Of a DNA stretch of 64,000 nucleotides, positions 25,574 to 34,013 are shown in pieces; the first letter of the stretch is position 1; every line of letters begins with the position of its first letter. Location of the stretch: assembly GCA_964472095.1 (NCBI GenBank), contig CAYYIV010000010.1:1-64000 (forward strand). Direction: 5' to 3'. The position numbers were made by a program, and so were the translations under genes. This stretch comes from Pelagibius sp964472095. Its GTDB lineage: Bacteria; Pseudomonadota; Alphaproteobacteria; Kiloniellales; Kiloniellaceae. Below the pieces are notes generated by a model. That model searched no databases. It saw only the letters and a program-made list of their open reading frames with translations, and had not been told where the DNA came from.

Positions 25574-27721
25574 TCACTCCACCTGTGGCCGGTGCAACAT
25601 TTCCAGGCTCTGGGATGCTGCGGCGACGGAGGCCTCGCCGCCAGCGACCTGCACGGTCGGGAAGGCGAACTGGATGCCGTGCTCGGCGAAGGCCTTCTTG
25701 ATCATCGCGTAAGCCTTGCGGCGGATCACGAACTGCTCGCCAGGCTTGGTCGTCATCTTCATGCGCACCTTGATGGCGAAGTCGCCGAACTGCTCGACGC
25801 CCTGCATCTTCAGGGGTTCGATGATGTGCGGCGCCAGTTCGGGGTCCTTGGCCAGCTCCTGCCCGATCTGCTTGATCAGCTTGCGGGTCTTCTCCAGATC
25901 GGTGTCGTAGGTGACGCCGATGGTCAGCTTGTCGATCACCCAGTCGCGGCTCATGTTCTGCACCGCGCCCAGCTCGCCGAACGGCACCGTGTAGAGTGGC
26001 CCGCGATGATGCCTGAGCTTCACCGACCGCAGGCTGAAGGATTCGACGGTGCCCTTGTAACCGCCGCTCTGGATGTACTCGCCGACCCGGAATGCGTCAT
26101 CGAGCAGGTAAAACACGCCGCTGATGATGTCCTTGACCAGGGTCTGGGCCCCGAAGCCAATGGCGACGCCGACCACGCCGGCGCCGGCGATCAGCGGCCC
26201 GATCTCGATCCCCATGGCCGAGAGGATCATCAGGGCCACGATGACGATCAGCACGGCGAAGAGAACGTTTTTCAGGATCGGCAGCAGGGTACGCAGTCGC
26301 GAACGGCGCCTGGCCTCCTCGCTGTCGGGAAGGCCCGGCACCTGCGAGTCGGCGAGTTTCCGGTCGATCAGCGCCTTCATCACATGCCACGCGAAATCGG
26401 CGAACAGCACGATGACGACCGCATTCAGCGCGCCGCGGAGCAGGCGGGTGGCGAGGGTATCCTGTGCCGTCAGTGCGATGAGATCGACCTGCCAGGCATG
26501 CGCGAGCAGCAGCGCGGCGCCGATGATCAAAGCGGCGCGCGCCCCGCGCTCCAGGCAGACGGCGTAGAGCTCCGGTCGGCTGCCGCCGACTTCCGGCGTA
26601 CCGGGCGGCCGCAGAACGTGATTGACCGAACGCCGCGTCAGACGCAGGGCGGCCGGCAGAACAATGACGAAGACGCAAAGCCAGAACAGCGGCATGGCGG
26701 TGGCGACCCAGAGCAGCCACAGGGCGCCGAAGTAGACGCTGAGCAGCCAGCTGCCGGCACGCCGGGACAGCCGCGAGGCCACCCGTTCCGCTGCTGCCGG
26801 CGGGGCGGCCGCAGGCCGGCGCCACACAGCCTCCAGCCCGACGGCGAGGAGGCCGAGGCCGAGCGTGTAAGCGACGATCTGGCGCGGCTCGACCGACATG
26901 CCCAGGGAGTCCAGCAGCGCGAGCGTTACCCAGCCGAACGCGAACCAGCCGACGCAGGCAGCGATGCGCCGGTGCCAGTACCAGGCTGACTCGGTGCTCA
27001 TCGGCACGACGCGGAAGCGTTCGCCGCCGGGGGCGAGGAGGAAGCGGCTGAAGGTCAGCGCGACGCGGAGTGTCAGGAAGGCGAGAAGATAGGCGAGCAC
27101 GATCTGGCGCAGCAGCGGCGGCCAGTCGACCACCAGGAAGGCGCCGATGCTGCCGATGGCGAAGGCGGCGACGATGCCGACGCCGTAGGCGAGCCGGACG
27201 GCGACGGCGCGCAGACGCTCCCTCACGGTGGCGAGCGGCAGCGCCACGATCCATGCCTCCACGCCGGACGCAGCCCGATAGAACAGCCACTCGGCACTGA
27301 AGCCGAGGGCGACGAAGGCGGCGATGAGCAGCAGGATGCGGACCGGTCCGTGCTCCGCGAACTCGAGACCGAGAGTGGCCCGGGTACGCTCGACCTCCTG
27401 CGGCAGCGTGGGCAGCGCCGCGACGAGATTGCGGACATGCTGCCGGATGGCGCCCAACCGGCCGGACAGGTAGCTGCCTGGGCTCGCCATAGCGGCGGCC
27501 ACGGGCCCGGTGGCGGTGGGCACCGGGGCGACGGCCTCTCGCTGCCGATCGAGCCAGCTCCGAACCTGTGGATCACCCAACAGCTCCAGCAGTTGGTCGA
27601 TCTTCGTCTGCGTCCCGGCGTCGACAGGGGCTGATGCCTCCTGTGCGCTGTTCGGGCTGGCAAGCACCAGAAGCAGCAAGGTCAATACGGCAACTCGACC
27701 GAAGGCTGAACGACCAACCAT
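25574..27721 (-). CDS. Mechanosensitive ion channel family protein (large MscS type)
   Basis: From ATG 27721 the protein has 715 residues. A signal peptide (VAVLTLLLLVLASPNSAQ) leads a periplasmic helical domain, then about ten membrane segments. The MscS core is at the C-terminal third: MGIEIGPLIAGAGVVGVAIG (pore helix), FGAQTLVKDIISGVFYLLDD and VSLR-type beta domain DAFRVGEYIQ. An upstream ATG (27772) would overlap the preceding gene by 46 nt. It belongs to the MarC-HlyD-DUF2955 operon. Large MscS proteins relieve osmotic pressure, but a transport-accessory role is possible here. Confidence 0.88.
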   Translation of the reverse strand: MVGRSAFGRVAVLTLLLLVLASPNSAQEASAPVDAGTQTKIDQLLELLGDPQVRSWLDRQREAVAPVPTATGPVAAAMASPGSYLSGRLGAIRQHVRNLVAALPTLPQEVERTRATLGLEFAEHGPVRILLLIAAFVALGFSAEWLFYRAASGVEAWIVALPLATVRERLRAVAVRLAYGVGIVAAFAIGSIGAFLVVDWPPLLRQIVLAYLLAFLTLRVALTFSRFLLAPGGERFRVVPMSTESAWYWHRRIAACVGWFAFGWVTLALLDSLGMSVEPRQIVAYTLGLGLLAVGLEAVWRRPAAAPPAAAERVASRLSRRAGSWLLSVYFGALWLLWVATAMPLFWLCVFVIVLPAALRLTRRSVNHVLRPPGTPEVGGSRPELYAVCLERGARAALIIGAALLLAHAWQVDLIALTAQDTLATRLLRGALNAVVIVLFADFAWHVMKALIDRKLADSQVPGLPDSEEARRRSRLRTLLPILKNVLFAVLIVIVALMILSAMGIEIGPLIAGAGVVGVAIGFGAQTLVKDIISGVFYLLDDAFRVGEYIQSGGYKGTVESFSLRSVKLRHHRGPLYTVPFGELGAVQNMSRDWVIDKLTIGVTYDTDLEKTRKLIKQIGQELAKDPELAPHIIEPLKMQGVEQFGDFAIKVRMKMTTKPGEQFVIRRKAYAMIKKAFAEHGIQFAFPTVQVAGGEASVAAASQSLEMLHRPQVE

Positions 27722-27726
27722 TTCCT

Positions 27727-28797
27727 CTATGTCCGGGGGCTCAATTGTCGGGGCGGCGTCGCATCGCGCCAATGCTCCAGAAGCGAGAGCCCTGCGATCG
27801 CGTACGCGGAGGCAAAAAGAACGTTGAGCAATCGGCTCGTGAATGCCTCGCCGCTGCCGCCCGGCAGAGGCGATAGGCCGAGCCCAAGAAGCAGGATGAA
27901 GGTCGCAAGCGCGATTGCGTAGACCGGCGCCCGGTCGCCCGCCGTCACGATGCGGCCTGCAAAGCCAAGACTCACCACTAGCAAGACCATGACGAAGAAC
28001 GCAAACGAATGCCCGATGACGACGAGATTGTACGCGATGGTGGCCGCGATGCCGCCGATAAAGTTGCCGAAGACAAGGCCGAGTGCGGCCCGCTGGCCCC
28101 GCGCCTGATCGTGCTGGCGAAGCACCGTAATGACAACGATCAGGACGACGACGGCGACCTCCGTCGCGTCCATTATGAACCAGGCCAGCATAGGAAGCAG
28201 GACCAGGGTATCGATCAAGGCCTGGCGCGCAGCCGTGGGAGGTGTGCCCGGCGACCGCACGTCAGTGGCCGGCGACGCATCGGCCGCCGTCGCCGCGGGA
28301 GCGGGAAACGCCGCAAAGGCCGCCCACACCGCGATGAGTGCGACCACGCCAGCCATGATGAGCGTCGCCGCGAAGGCACCGGCTCCTTCGGGCGAAAGGA
28401 CGGCGATGACCGGAATCGAAACTGCCGAAACCTGCGGAAGCAGCGTCGTCAGATCCGGCGCGCCGCGCCGGTGGGCGTAGAATGTAAGGTAGATGAGGAG
28501 CGTGATCGCAAGAATCAGCACCACCGGCTTGCCAACTGCTGCCGCTGTCAGCATCAGCACGATGCCGGTCGACAGCACGATCAGGACGACGAAGAAGAAT
28601 CCTTGGGCGAGGCTCGGGGGGTGCCGCAGCTTGACGAGCATATTCGCGACGAGAAGGGGCGCCAGGAAGGTCGCATCCCAGTCGAGCGCCTCCACAAACG
28701 CGAAGCAGACCGTCACCCCCGCAGCGAGTCGAAGGGCAGCCTGCCGTGTTCCTCGGCCGGACCCGCTGGCAGGCGGGGCGGCGGCTTCACTGGACAT
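27727..28797 (-). CDS. DUF2955 / FUSC-like inner-membrane protein
   Basis: The 356-residue protein is largely hydrophobic in two blocks of membrane helices, separated by an Ala/Pro-rich loop around residues 168-195 and typical of DUF2955. Recognisable segments include FLAPLLVANMLVKLRHPPSL and GQRAALGLVFGNFIGGIAAT. It overlaps the HlyD-type gene by 11 nt. DUF2955 proteins are the usual partners of HlyD-type adaptors in aromatic-acid-efflux-like pumps, so an export role is likely. Confidence 0.8.
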   Translation of the reverse strand: MSSEAAAPPASGSGRGTRQAALRLAAGVTVCFAFVEALDWDATFLAPLLVANMLVKLRHPPSLAQGFFFVVLIVLSTGIVLMLTAAAVGKPVVLILAITLLIYLTFYAHRRGAPDLTTLLPQVSAVSIPVIAVLSPEGAGAFAATLIMAGVVALIAVWAAFAAFPAPAATAADASPATDVRSPGTPPTAARQALIDTLVLLPMLAWFIMDATEVAVVVLIVVITVLRQHDQARGQRAALGLVFGNFIGGIAATIAYNLVVIGHSFAFFVMVLLVVSLGFAGRIVTAGDRAPVYAIALATFILLLGLGLSPLPGGSGEAFTSRLLNVLFASAYAIAGLSLLEHWRDATPPRQLSPRT

Positions 28798-29908
28798 AGG
28801 TCAGCAGCGCGACGAGCCGCATCCTCAGGTAGCCGAGGGCGTTCATGAAGGCGTTGTCGCTCGGATAGATCATGACGTTGGCCTGGGAGCCGAAACGGAG
28901 CCGGCGCAATTCCTCGTCAAACTCGATGCGCACCGGCATCAGTTGCGCGGGCCGAATCCAGCCGCTCTGGCTACGCGGATTCGGCAGGCCGGTTTGCGCG
29001 TCCACGCTGCGGTTGCCGACCCCATAGCCGAGCGCCGCGACGCGCCCCTCGACCACCCGTCCCGGGAGGATGTCGAAGACAATTTCGACGGGATCGCCGA
29101 CCGCGATGTTTTCCAGGCTGTTCTCCCGGAACGAGGCCTCGACCCAGGCTTCCCTGATGTCGATATAGGTCATCGCAGCCTCGCCCTTGGCCAGCACCTG
29201 TCCGATCGAGAGCGAGAGATTGGTCACACCGCCCTCGGACGGAGCCAAGATGGTGGTGCGCTGGAGATCGAGGTTGGCTTGCGCCACGGCCGCCATGGCC
29301 TCGCGGACCTGGGGATTCTCGGCGCCCGAAGGGCCGAGCGCCTGCCTGGCCTCCTCGACCTCCGCTTCGGCCTGAGCCACGACAGCCTCTGCTGCATCCA
29401 GTGTCGACTGCGCCTCCGACCGGCGTGCTTCGGGATAGACGCCTCTCTTGATGAGCTCAAGTGTACGTGCGGTTTGGTCGCGCGCGTTGTCCCGCTTGGC
29501 GATGGCCTCGACGAGCTTCGCCTGCGCCGTCGCGACCGCCGCGGTCGACGCCCCGATCGACTGCCCGACGGTCTCGAGCTGCGCCTCCGCGCGCCTAACG
29601 GCAAGCTCATACTCGCCTGGATCAATGCGAAACAGGACTGCCCCGGGCTCGACGCGCTGGTCGGTTCTAACGCCGATCTCGAACACTCTGCCACCGACTT
29701 CAGGCGCGATCTTGACCAGATAGGCCTGTGCCAATCCCTGCGCCGTGTAGGGCGTGAACCGGTCAGCCGCGATGCCGTAGAAAAAGAGAACGGCGCCAAT
29801 CGCAATCACGGTCAGCGTCACGCGGCGCACCGGATTTGCGGGCTTCGGCGCCTTCTTTGGTGCTGGCGCAGGTGCTGGGGCTTCCGATTCCGCTTGCTCT
29901 TCGGCCAT
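28787..29908 (-). CDS. HlyD-family membrane fusion protein
   Basis: The 373-residue protein has a Pro/Ala-rich cytosolic start, one membrane helix (VTLTVIAIGAVLFFYGIAAD), and a barrel-sandwich half VKIAPEVGGRVFEIGVRTDQ. A long coiled-coil hairpin (about 90-205) follows, then the second half ILAPSEGGVTNLSLSIGQVL. The order is EmrA/AaeA-like. The partner is the DUF2955 protein downstream. No outer-membrane channel gene lies in the operon, so it may use a TolC encoded elsewhere. Confidence 0.9.
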   Translation of the reverse strand: MAEEQAESEAPAPAPAPKKAPKPANPVRRVTLTVIAIGAVLFFYGIAADRFTPYTAQGLAQAYLVKIAPEVGGRVFEIGVRTDQRVEPGAVLFRIDPGEYELAVRRAEAQLETVGQSIGASTAAVATAQAKLVEAIAKRDNARDQTARTLELIKRGVYPEARRSEAQSTLDAAEAVVAQAEAEVEEARQALGPSGAENPQVREAMAAVAQANLDLQRTTILAPSEGGVTNLSLSIGQVLAKGEAAMTYIDIREAWVEASFRENSLENIAVGDPVEIVFDILPGRVVEGRVAALGYGVGNRSVDAQTGLPNPRSQSGWIRPAQLMPVRIEFDEELRRLRFGSQANVMIYPSDNAFMNALGYLRMRLVALLTYVQ

Positions 29909-29944
29909 GACCTCTTCCTTGGCTTGCCGTCGTCGGACTCATCC

Positions 29945-30595
29945 CTAGTGCGCGGCAGCGGTCGCTTCGATGATTCCGAGTCGCCCCAGGCCGCTCACCG
30001 TCAACTGGACCGCGACAGCGGTCAGGAGAATCCCGAAGACGACCTCGGAAACGATGAGGCTGGTGGGCTTCAGGCGTTTTGCCAGCTTGTCGATGTTCGC
30101 AAAGATCAGATAGTCGAGCGCCCCGACCAACAGGACGAGGCCCAGAACGAGTCCCGCGCTCGCGACAGAGACGACATCACTCGACGCGATGATCAGCACC
30201 GTCATCCCGACCGGGTTCAACAGATATGGCACCGCCAGCGGGTAGACCGCGATCCGTTTCGGGTCCTCTAGTGCTTCCACTTCCACCACGGGTTTCTTGC
30301 CCGGTCCAGAGACCATGCCGATTGCGAGGATGGCCAGGATGATCCCACCAGCAACCGCAACGGCGCCACCAGTAATGTGGAGAAGCCGCATGAGGAGCGC
30401 ACCAGTGGCGAAGAGGATGAGCGCGGTGACTACCGCGGTCATCACCATCTGCCGGCCGACTGCCCGCTGGGTGGCCGCGTCGAGCTTCTTGGTTTTCTCA
30501 AGGAACGGAACCAGGGCAATCTTTGGTCCCATGCCGATGAGCAGGAGCAGAAGCAGCTTCACCACCAGTTCGACATCGATGACAGAGAAATCCAT
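29945..30595 (-). CDS. MarC-family integral membrane protein
   Basis: The 216-residue protein has about six membrane helices in the MarC arrangement: LLLLLLIGMGPKIALVPFLE, AVAVAGGIILAILAIGM and PLAVPYLLNPVGMTVLIIAS. MarC proteins have no settled function. It is the first gene of the HlyD/DUF2955/MscS operon. Confidence 0.83.
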   Translation of the reverse strand: MDFSVIDVELVVKLLLLLLIGMGPKIALVPFLEKTKKLDAATQRAVGRQMVMTAVVTALILFATGALLMRLLHITGGAVAVAGGIILAILAIGMVSGPGKKPVVEVEALEDPKRIAVYPLAVPYLLNPVGMTVLIIASSDVVSVASAGLVLGLVLLVGALDYLIFANIDKLAKRLKPTSLIVSEVVFGILLTAVAVQLTVSGLGRLGIIEATAAAH

Positions 30596-30702
30596 TACAA
30601 ATCTCGCTTCTTCGTTATCCGTTGACTGGCCGCGGAATCAATCATGCTGCGATGCTTTCGAACTCTTCGCGATCTGCGGTCCTTGCTCCAGCACAGCTGT
30701 CG

Positions 30703-31155
30703 TTAGTCCGGAAGAATCTGGAGGTTCACGAGGGCGGCACAGGCGCCGAAGACGACGAAGGCGACCCCCTCGCCCGATGCGCTCAGGACGAAACGGCCAC
30801 TGTCCTGGGTGATGGCGGCGCTCCAGCCGAGGCCGTCGCGAACACCCTCCAGACCATCCTCGGCGCCCTGCAGCATGAGCTTCTCGTCTATCATCGTGAC
30901 GCCGCGTATCGCCGAGGTGCGGCCGCCGCCGCCGAGCCCTTGCACCGACTTCGTGCTGACGTCGATGAGGAAGAAGTCTGGTGCTCCCACCTCGCTGAGG
31001 AGAATGCGCTGGCATTGCGCGCCTGGGGAACACTCCATCGCCTCGTTGAGGGCACAGAGCAGGGGCGAGGAGCCGTCGAACTCGCCGGCGTCAGCTTGAG
31101 CCGGCCAGAGCATCGACAGGGAGGAGACGAGCGCATAAGGGACATAGCTGCGCAT
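30703..31155 (-). CDS. Secreted hypothetical protein
   Basis: From ATG 31155 (GAGGGGAAG upstream) the protein has about 150 residues with a signal peptide ending at AQADA. It has four Cys and a beta-rich look: SPLLCALNEAMECSPGAQCQ and DFFLIDVSTKSVQG. No family is recognised. An ATG at 31176 overlaps the previous stop as ATGA but would put seven polar residues before the signal. It is probably co-transcribed with the glycine-zipper gene. Confidence 0.65.
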   Translation of the reverse strand: MRSYVPYALVSSLSMLWPAQADAGEFDGSSPLLCALNEAMECSPGAQCQRILLSEVGAPDFFLIDVSTKSVQGLGGGGRTSAIRGVTMIDEKLMLQGAEDGLEGVRDGLGWSAAITQDSGRFVLSASGEGVAFVVFGACAALVNLQILPD

Positions 31156-31172
31156 GATCGTCTTCCCCTCGA

Positions 31173-31697
31173 TCATTGAACGGTATAGCCGCGGCCCTGC
31201 AGGCAGGCGGAGGTGGCGCGGTTGAAGGACTGGTTCTGCGCCGCTTGCTGCTGCTGGTACTGGGCTTGTGCCTGGGCTTGCTGCTGGTCATGAGAGCGCC
31301 TCTGATCGGCGCGTCGGAATCCACCGATAAGGGCGCCACCCGCCGCTCCGGCCGCCGCACCCTTTCCGGCGTCTCCGGCAATGGCTCCCACGGTGACCCC
31401 AACCGCGGCACCCCGTGCCGCTCCGCGCAGCACGCCGCCCTGAGGAGCGGACGCCGAGGTGGTGGGCGGTGGCGGTGGAGCGGCCGGGTCAACTCCTGTC
31501 TGCTGCACCGCCCAGGAATGGCATTCGCTCTGATCGCGGGACTGCTGCTCCGGGCTTTGTCCCTGGCTGGGATAGACGATCAACTGCTGGGAGCCAGCCG
31601 GCTCGGCGAGCACAAGGCTGGCAAGGAAGACAGTCAGCGCCGCCAGGCGTTTGACGGCCGGTGGGGAGCCATCGGTGGTATTGGCGATGCGTGCCAT
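31173..31697 (-). CDS. Glycine-zipper domain protein (YMGG-like), exported
   Basis: The 174-residue protein has an N-terminal signal (LAALTVFLASLVLAEPAGSQ), a short helix with one Cys, and a Pro-rich linker. A glycine zipper follows (GGVLRGAARGAAVGVTVGAI, then GDAGKGAAAGAAGGALIGG), and after it a Gln-rich stretch. The repeat of small residues suggests membrane association in the envelope. Its function is unknown. Confidence 0.75.
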   Translation of the reverse strand: MARIANTTDGSPPAVKRLAALTVFLASLVLAEPAGSQQLIVYPSQGQSPEQQSRDQSECHSWAVQQTGVDPAAPPPPPTTSASAPQGGVLRGAARGAAVGVTVGAIAGDAGKGAAAGAAGGALIGGFRRADQRRSHDQQQAQAQAQYQQQQAAQNQSFNRATSACLQGRGYTVQ

Positions 31698-31724
31698 TGC
31701 CTATGTTTCCTTGCCGATCAGCGC

Positions 31725-33014
31725 CTAGGAGGAGGGGGCGCCGCTGACGGTTTCAGCCTCGCCTTCTGCTTGTGGTGTCAGTTCAAAACCTTCGAATCCC
31801 GGCGGTGCCTTGCGCCAGGGATAGCCCTGCCGACCGAGGTCATAGCCGTAGCGGTAGAGCGCACGCATGAACGCCTGATCGAACTCGTCGAGGTGTTCGA
31901 AGTCAAAGTCGGGGCCGATGAAGGCGAGGTTGTAGTCGAGGCCGTCGCGCTGGGACGTGAGATAGATCCGATAGAGGTCGCCGATACCCTGAGAGTGAAT
32001 CAGCGACGAGATCGCACGCCCGGCGATGCTGAAAGTCCGCCGCTCGACGTCCGCCCAGTCCGGATCCAGGCGTGCGTTGCGGATGATGTAGACCTCGCGC
32101 TGCCGCTGGACGTTCATCCGTGCCGATTGCTCGGCCAGGTTCAACGTTGCGGGGTAGAGGAATACCTGGGCCATCGCGCCGCCGTCGACATGCATTTCCT
32201 GGAATGCCTCGCCGTCGACCTCGACGTCGATCATGACCGGCGGGAAGGCGCCGGGCACGGCCGCGGAGGCCATGAGGATCTTGCGAAACAGAGGGAGTGC
32301 ATTGGGAGACGTGCTGGCCGCGATCGCTGTCATGTTCCAGATGATCGGCCGGCGGGCATCCAGGTTGGTGGTACCGACAAAGAGCAAACGCCCCTTTGCG
32401 TACTCAACGGCGATGGCGTCGAGAAGATCCTGCGTCACATACCGCTCGATCATCTTCGACATCGGCAAGGTGTCAGCCAGGGCATCGCTGAACACGCCGC
32501 TGATAAAGCCGCGTGACTCGAAGATATCGGCTTTCGTGATCGCCGTGTAGGCTTCGGCCAGGGTATCGTCGTGCTCCGGTCCCAGGAATGCCAAGGGGGC
32601 GATCAAAGCTCCCGTGCTGACCCCGGTAACGCCCTTGAACTCAGGTCGGCCACCATGCTCCGTCCAACCCTTCATCAGGCCAGCGCCAAACGCCCCGTTG
32701 TCGCCGCCGCCGGACACGGCAAGGAAACTGACCGGCGGCAGATCACCGGTGTAGCCGATGCTCGCCAAATACGCTTTCTCCTTCTCGAAAGAGAGCAGCG
32801 CCTCCCGCAGGAATGGCTCCGATTCCTTGTCGACCCAGAAGCGTGCGCCCGGAATGCCCGGGATTGTCGCGTCGATGGTGCGCTCCTCGGGGACGGCGCT
32901 AAGTCGAATAGGTCCCGCGCAGGCAGCAAGCAGGAGGAGCAGAAGGCTGACCGCCGACAGCCTGCAGAAGCAGGCGTGACGGCTGGTGAGACGGGTGTGC
33001 CTGTAGATGGTCAT
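31725..33014 (-). CDS. Patatin-like phospholipase lipoprotein
   Basis: From ATG 33014 (AGGAGA upstream) the protein has 429 residues. It starts with a lipoprotein signal (LLLLLLAACAG). The patatin active site is complete: glycine-rich oxyanion loop SGGGDNGAFGAG, nucleophile motif GVSTGA and catalytic Asp in DGGA. It is likely an envelope acyl hydrolase. The neighbouring glycine-zipper and secreted proteins also point to envelope maintenance. Confidence 0.9.
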   Translation of the reverse strand: MTIYRHTRLTSRHACFCRLSAVSLLLLLLAACAGPIRLSAVPEERTIDATIPGIPGARFWVDKESEPFLREALLSFEKEKAYLASIGYTGDLPPVSFLAVSGGGDNGAFGAGLMKGWTEHGGRPEFKGVTGVSTGALIAPLAFLGPEHDDTLAEAYTAITKADIFESRGFISGVFSDALADTLPMSKMIERYVTQDLLDAIAVEYAKGRLLFVGTTNLDARRPIIWNMTAIAASTSPNALPLFRKILMASAAVPGAFPPVMIDVEVDGEAFQEMHVDGGAMAQVFLYPATLNLAEQSARMNVQRQREVYIIRNARLDPDWADVERRTFSIAGRAISSLIHSQGIGDLYRIYLTSQRDGLDYNLAFIGPDFDFEHLDEFDQAFMRALYRYGYDLGRQGYPWRKAPPGFEGFELTPQAEGEAETVSGAPSS

Positions 33015-33236
33015 GCGCCGGCGTTCTCCTGGTGACGACCCGGTCGGGCGTTGCATGGCGAGCAGCCCTCAGCCTGCCTCTCGGCCGGATAATGCCCTTC
33101 TTGACCAGCCCATTTGACGGCGAACGCCCGGTGTCTCCCAGAGTAAGCGTGTATCGAACGTGTAAGGCTCAGGTAAACAACGCTCAACGGGGTCAGGTCC
33201 ATGGCTGTTTGCGCTGTGGATTCGGCTTCGGTGGGC

Positions 33237-33548
33237 TTAAGAGGGCAGGGAAGTCCGCAGGGCTGCTATTATTTCAGCGTCGAGTTCGGCGATGAGGCGC
33301 CTATACTCGGCAGCACGCGTCTCCGCGCCTGCTTCGGCTGACTGGTGCAGTCTGCCAAAGGCATCGATAGCGTCCTCGAGGTCGGACACCAGACTCTCCG
33401 TCTCGTCGTTGGGGCACTCCGACAAGAGCCTCCGATATCGTCGCGCCCGATCCAATAGCTGGCGAGTATCCAAGGACGTCGGACCGGCAGCTGCCGCATC
33501 GCTCGGCTTGCCGCCTGAGATCACGCGAAAGTCTTTCCGCTTTGGCAT
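33237..33548 (-). CDS. Small hypothetical protein, mostly helical
   Basis: From ATG 33548 it encodes 103 residues. After a basic start (MPKRKDFRVISGG), heptad-like helices follow: TRQLLDRARRYRRLLSE and AAEYRRLIAELDAEIIAALR. No family is recognised. The coding character and conserved-looking ISGG start support a real gene, but the evidence is limited. Confidence 0.5.
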   Translation of the reverse strand: MPKRKDFRVISGGKPSDAAAAGPTSLDTRQLLDRARRYRRLLSECPNDETESLVSDLEDAIDAFGRLHQSAEAGAETRAAEYRRLIAELDAEIIAALRTSLPS

Positions 33549-33599
33549 GGCGTCAACCCCGAGGGTCGGTGGTGTTCGAACGCACGCTATAGGGCACAC

Positions 33600-34013
33600 C
33601 CGGCGGGTACCTGCCTTTCATCAGAAGCCTAGGCTCTGACGAAGGAATTTGGGCCCTCGAAGGGGCTGGCGCACGTAGGTTACTGTAAGCGGTGGGCTCG
33701 GCACCTGTCCGGAGCCAGGCTGAGCAGTGGCCGGCGTTCCGGTGTGGCGCTATAGGAATAAACGCCTATGTCGTCGGGGCAGCTCCCTCGGCCCGGGACC
33801 GGTCCCGCGTTCTTTTCGGAGCATGGATCTTTCTCCTTCCTCTACAATCTGATTACAACCACTAGTGAAGAGTTGTAGGCTGGCGAGCACCGCCTGTGTC
33901 TCTTTGGCAGTCGGCGGTGCCTCGGGGAAAACAGAGAGCTGCTACAGCCGACAGCCGGTTGTGCAGCGGAAACTTGCAGCGCCGCGCGAGGCGAGAGACG
34001 CCCCCGAAGGGCT
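33600..34013. other. Intergenic, divergent promoter region
   Basis: No gene is seen. CTACAA near 33842 and TTGTAG near 33873 form an inverted repeat around the AT-rich tract before the CadC-like gene. The region probably carries both divergent promoters. Confidence 0.35.

Noticed and set aside
28493..30271. 592-codon plus frame opposite HlyD and MarC genes
   Set aside because: It spans two genes and an intergenic gap on the other strand and has low-complexity composition.
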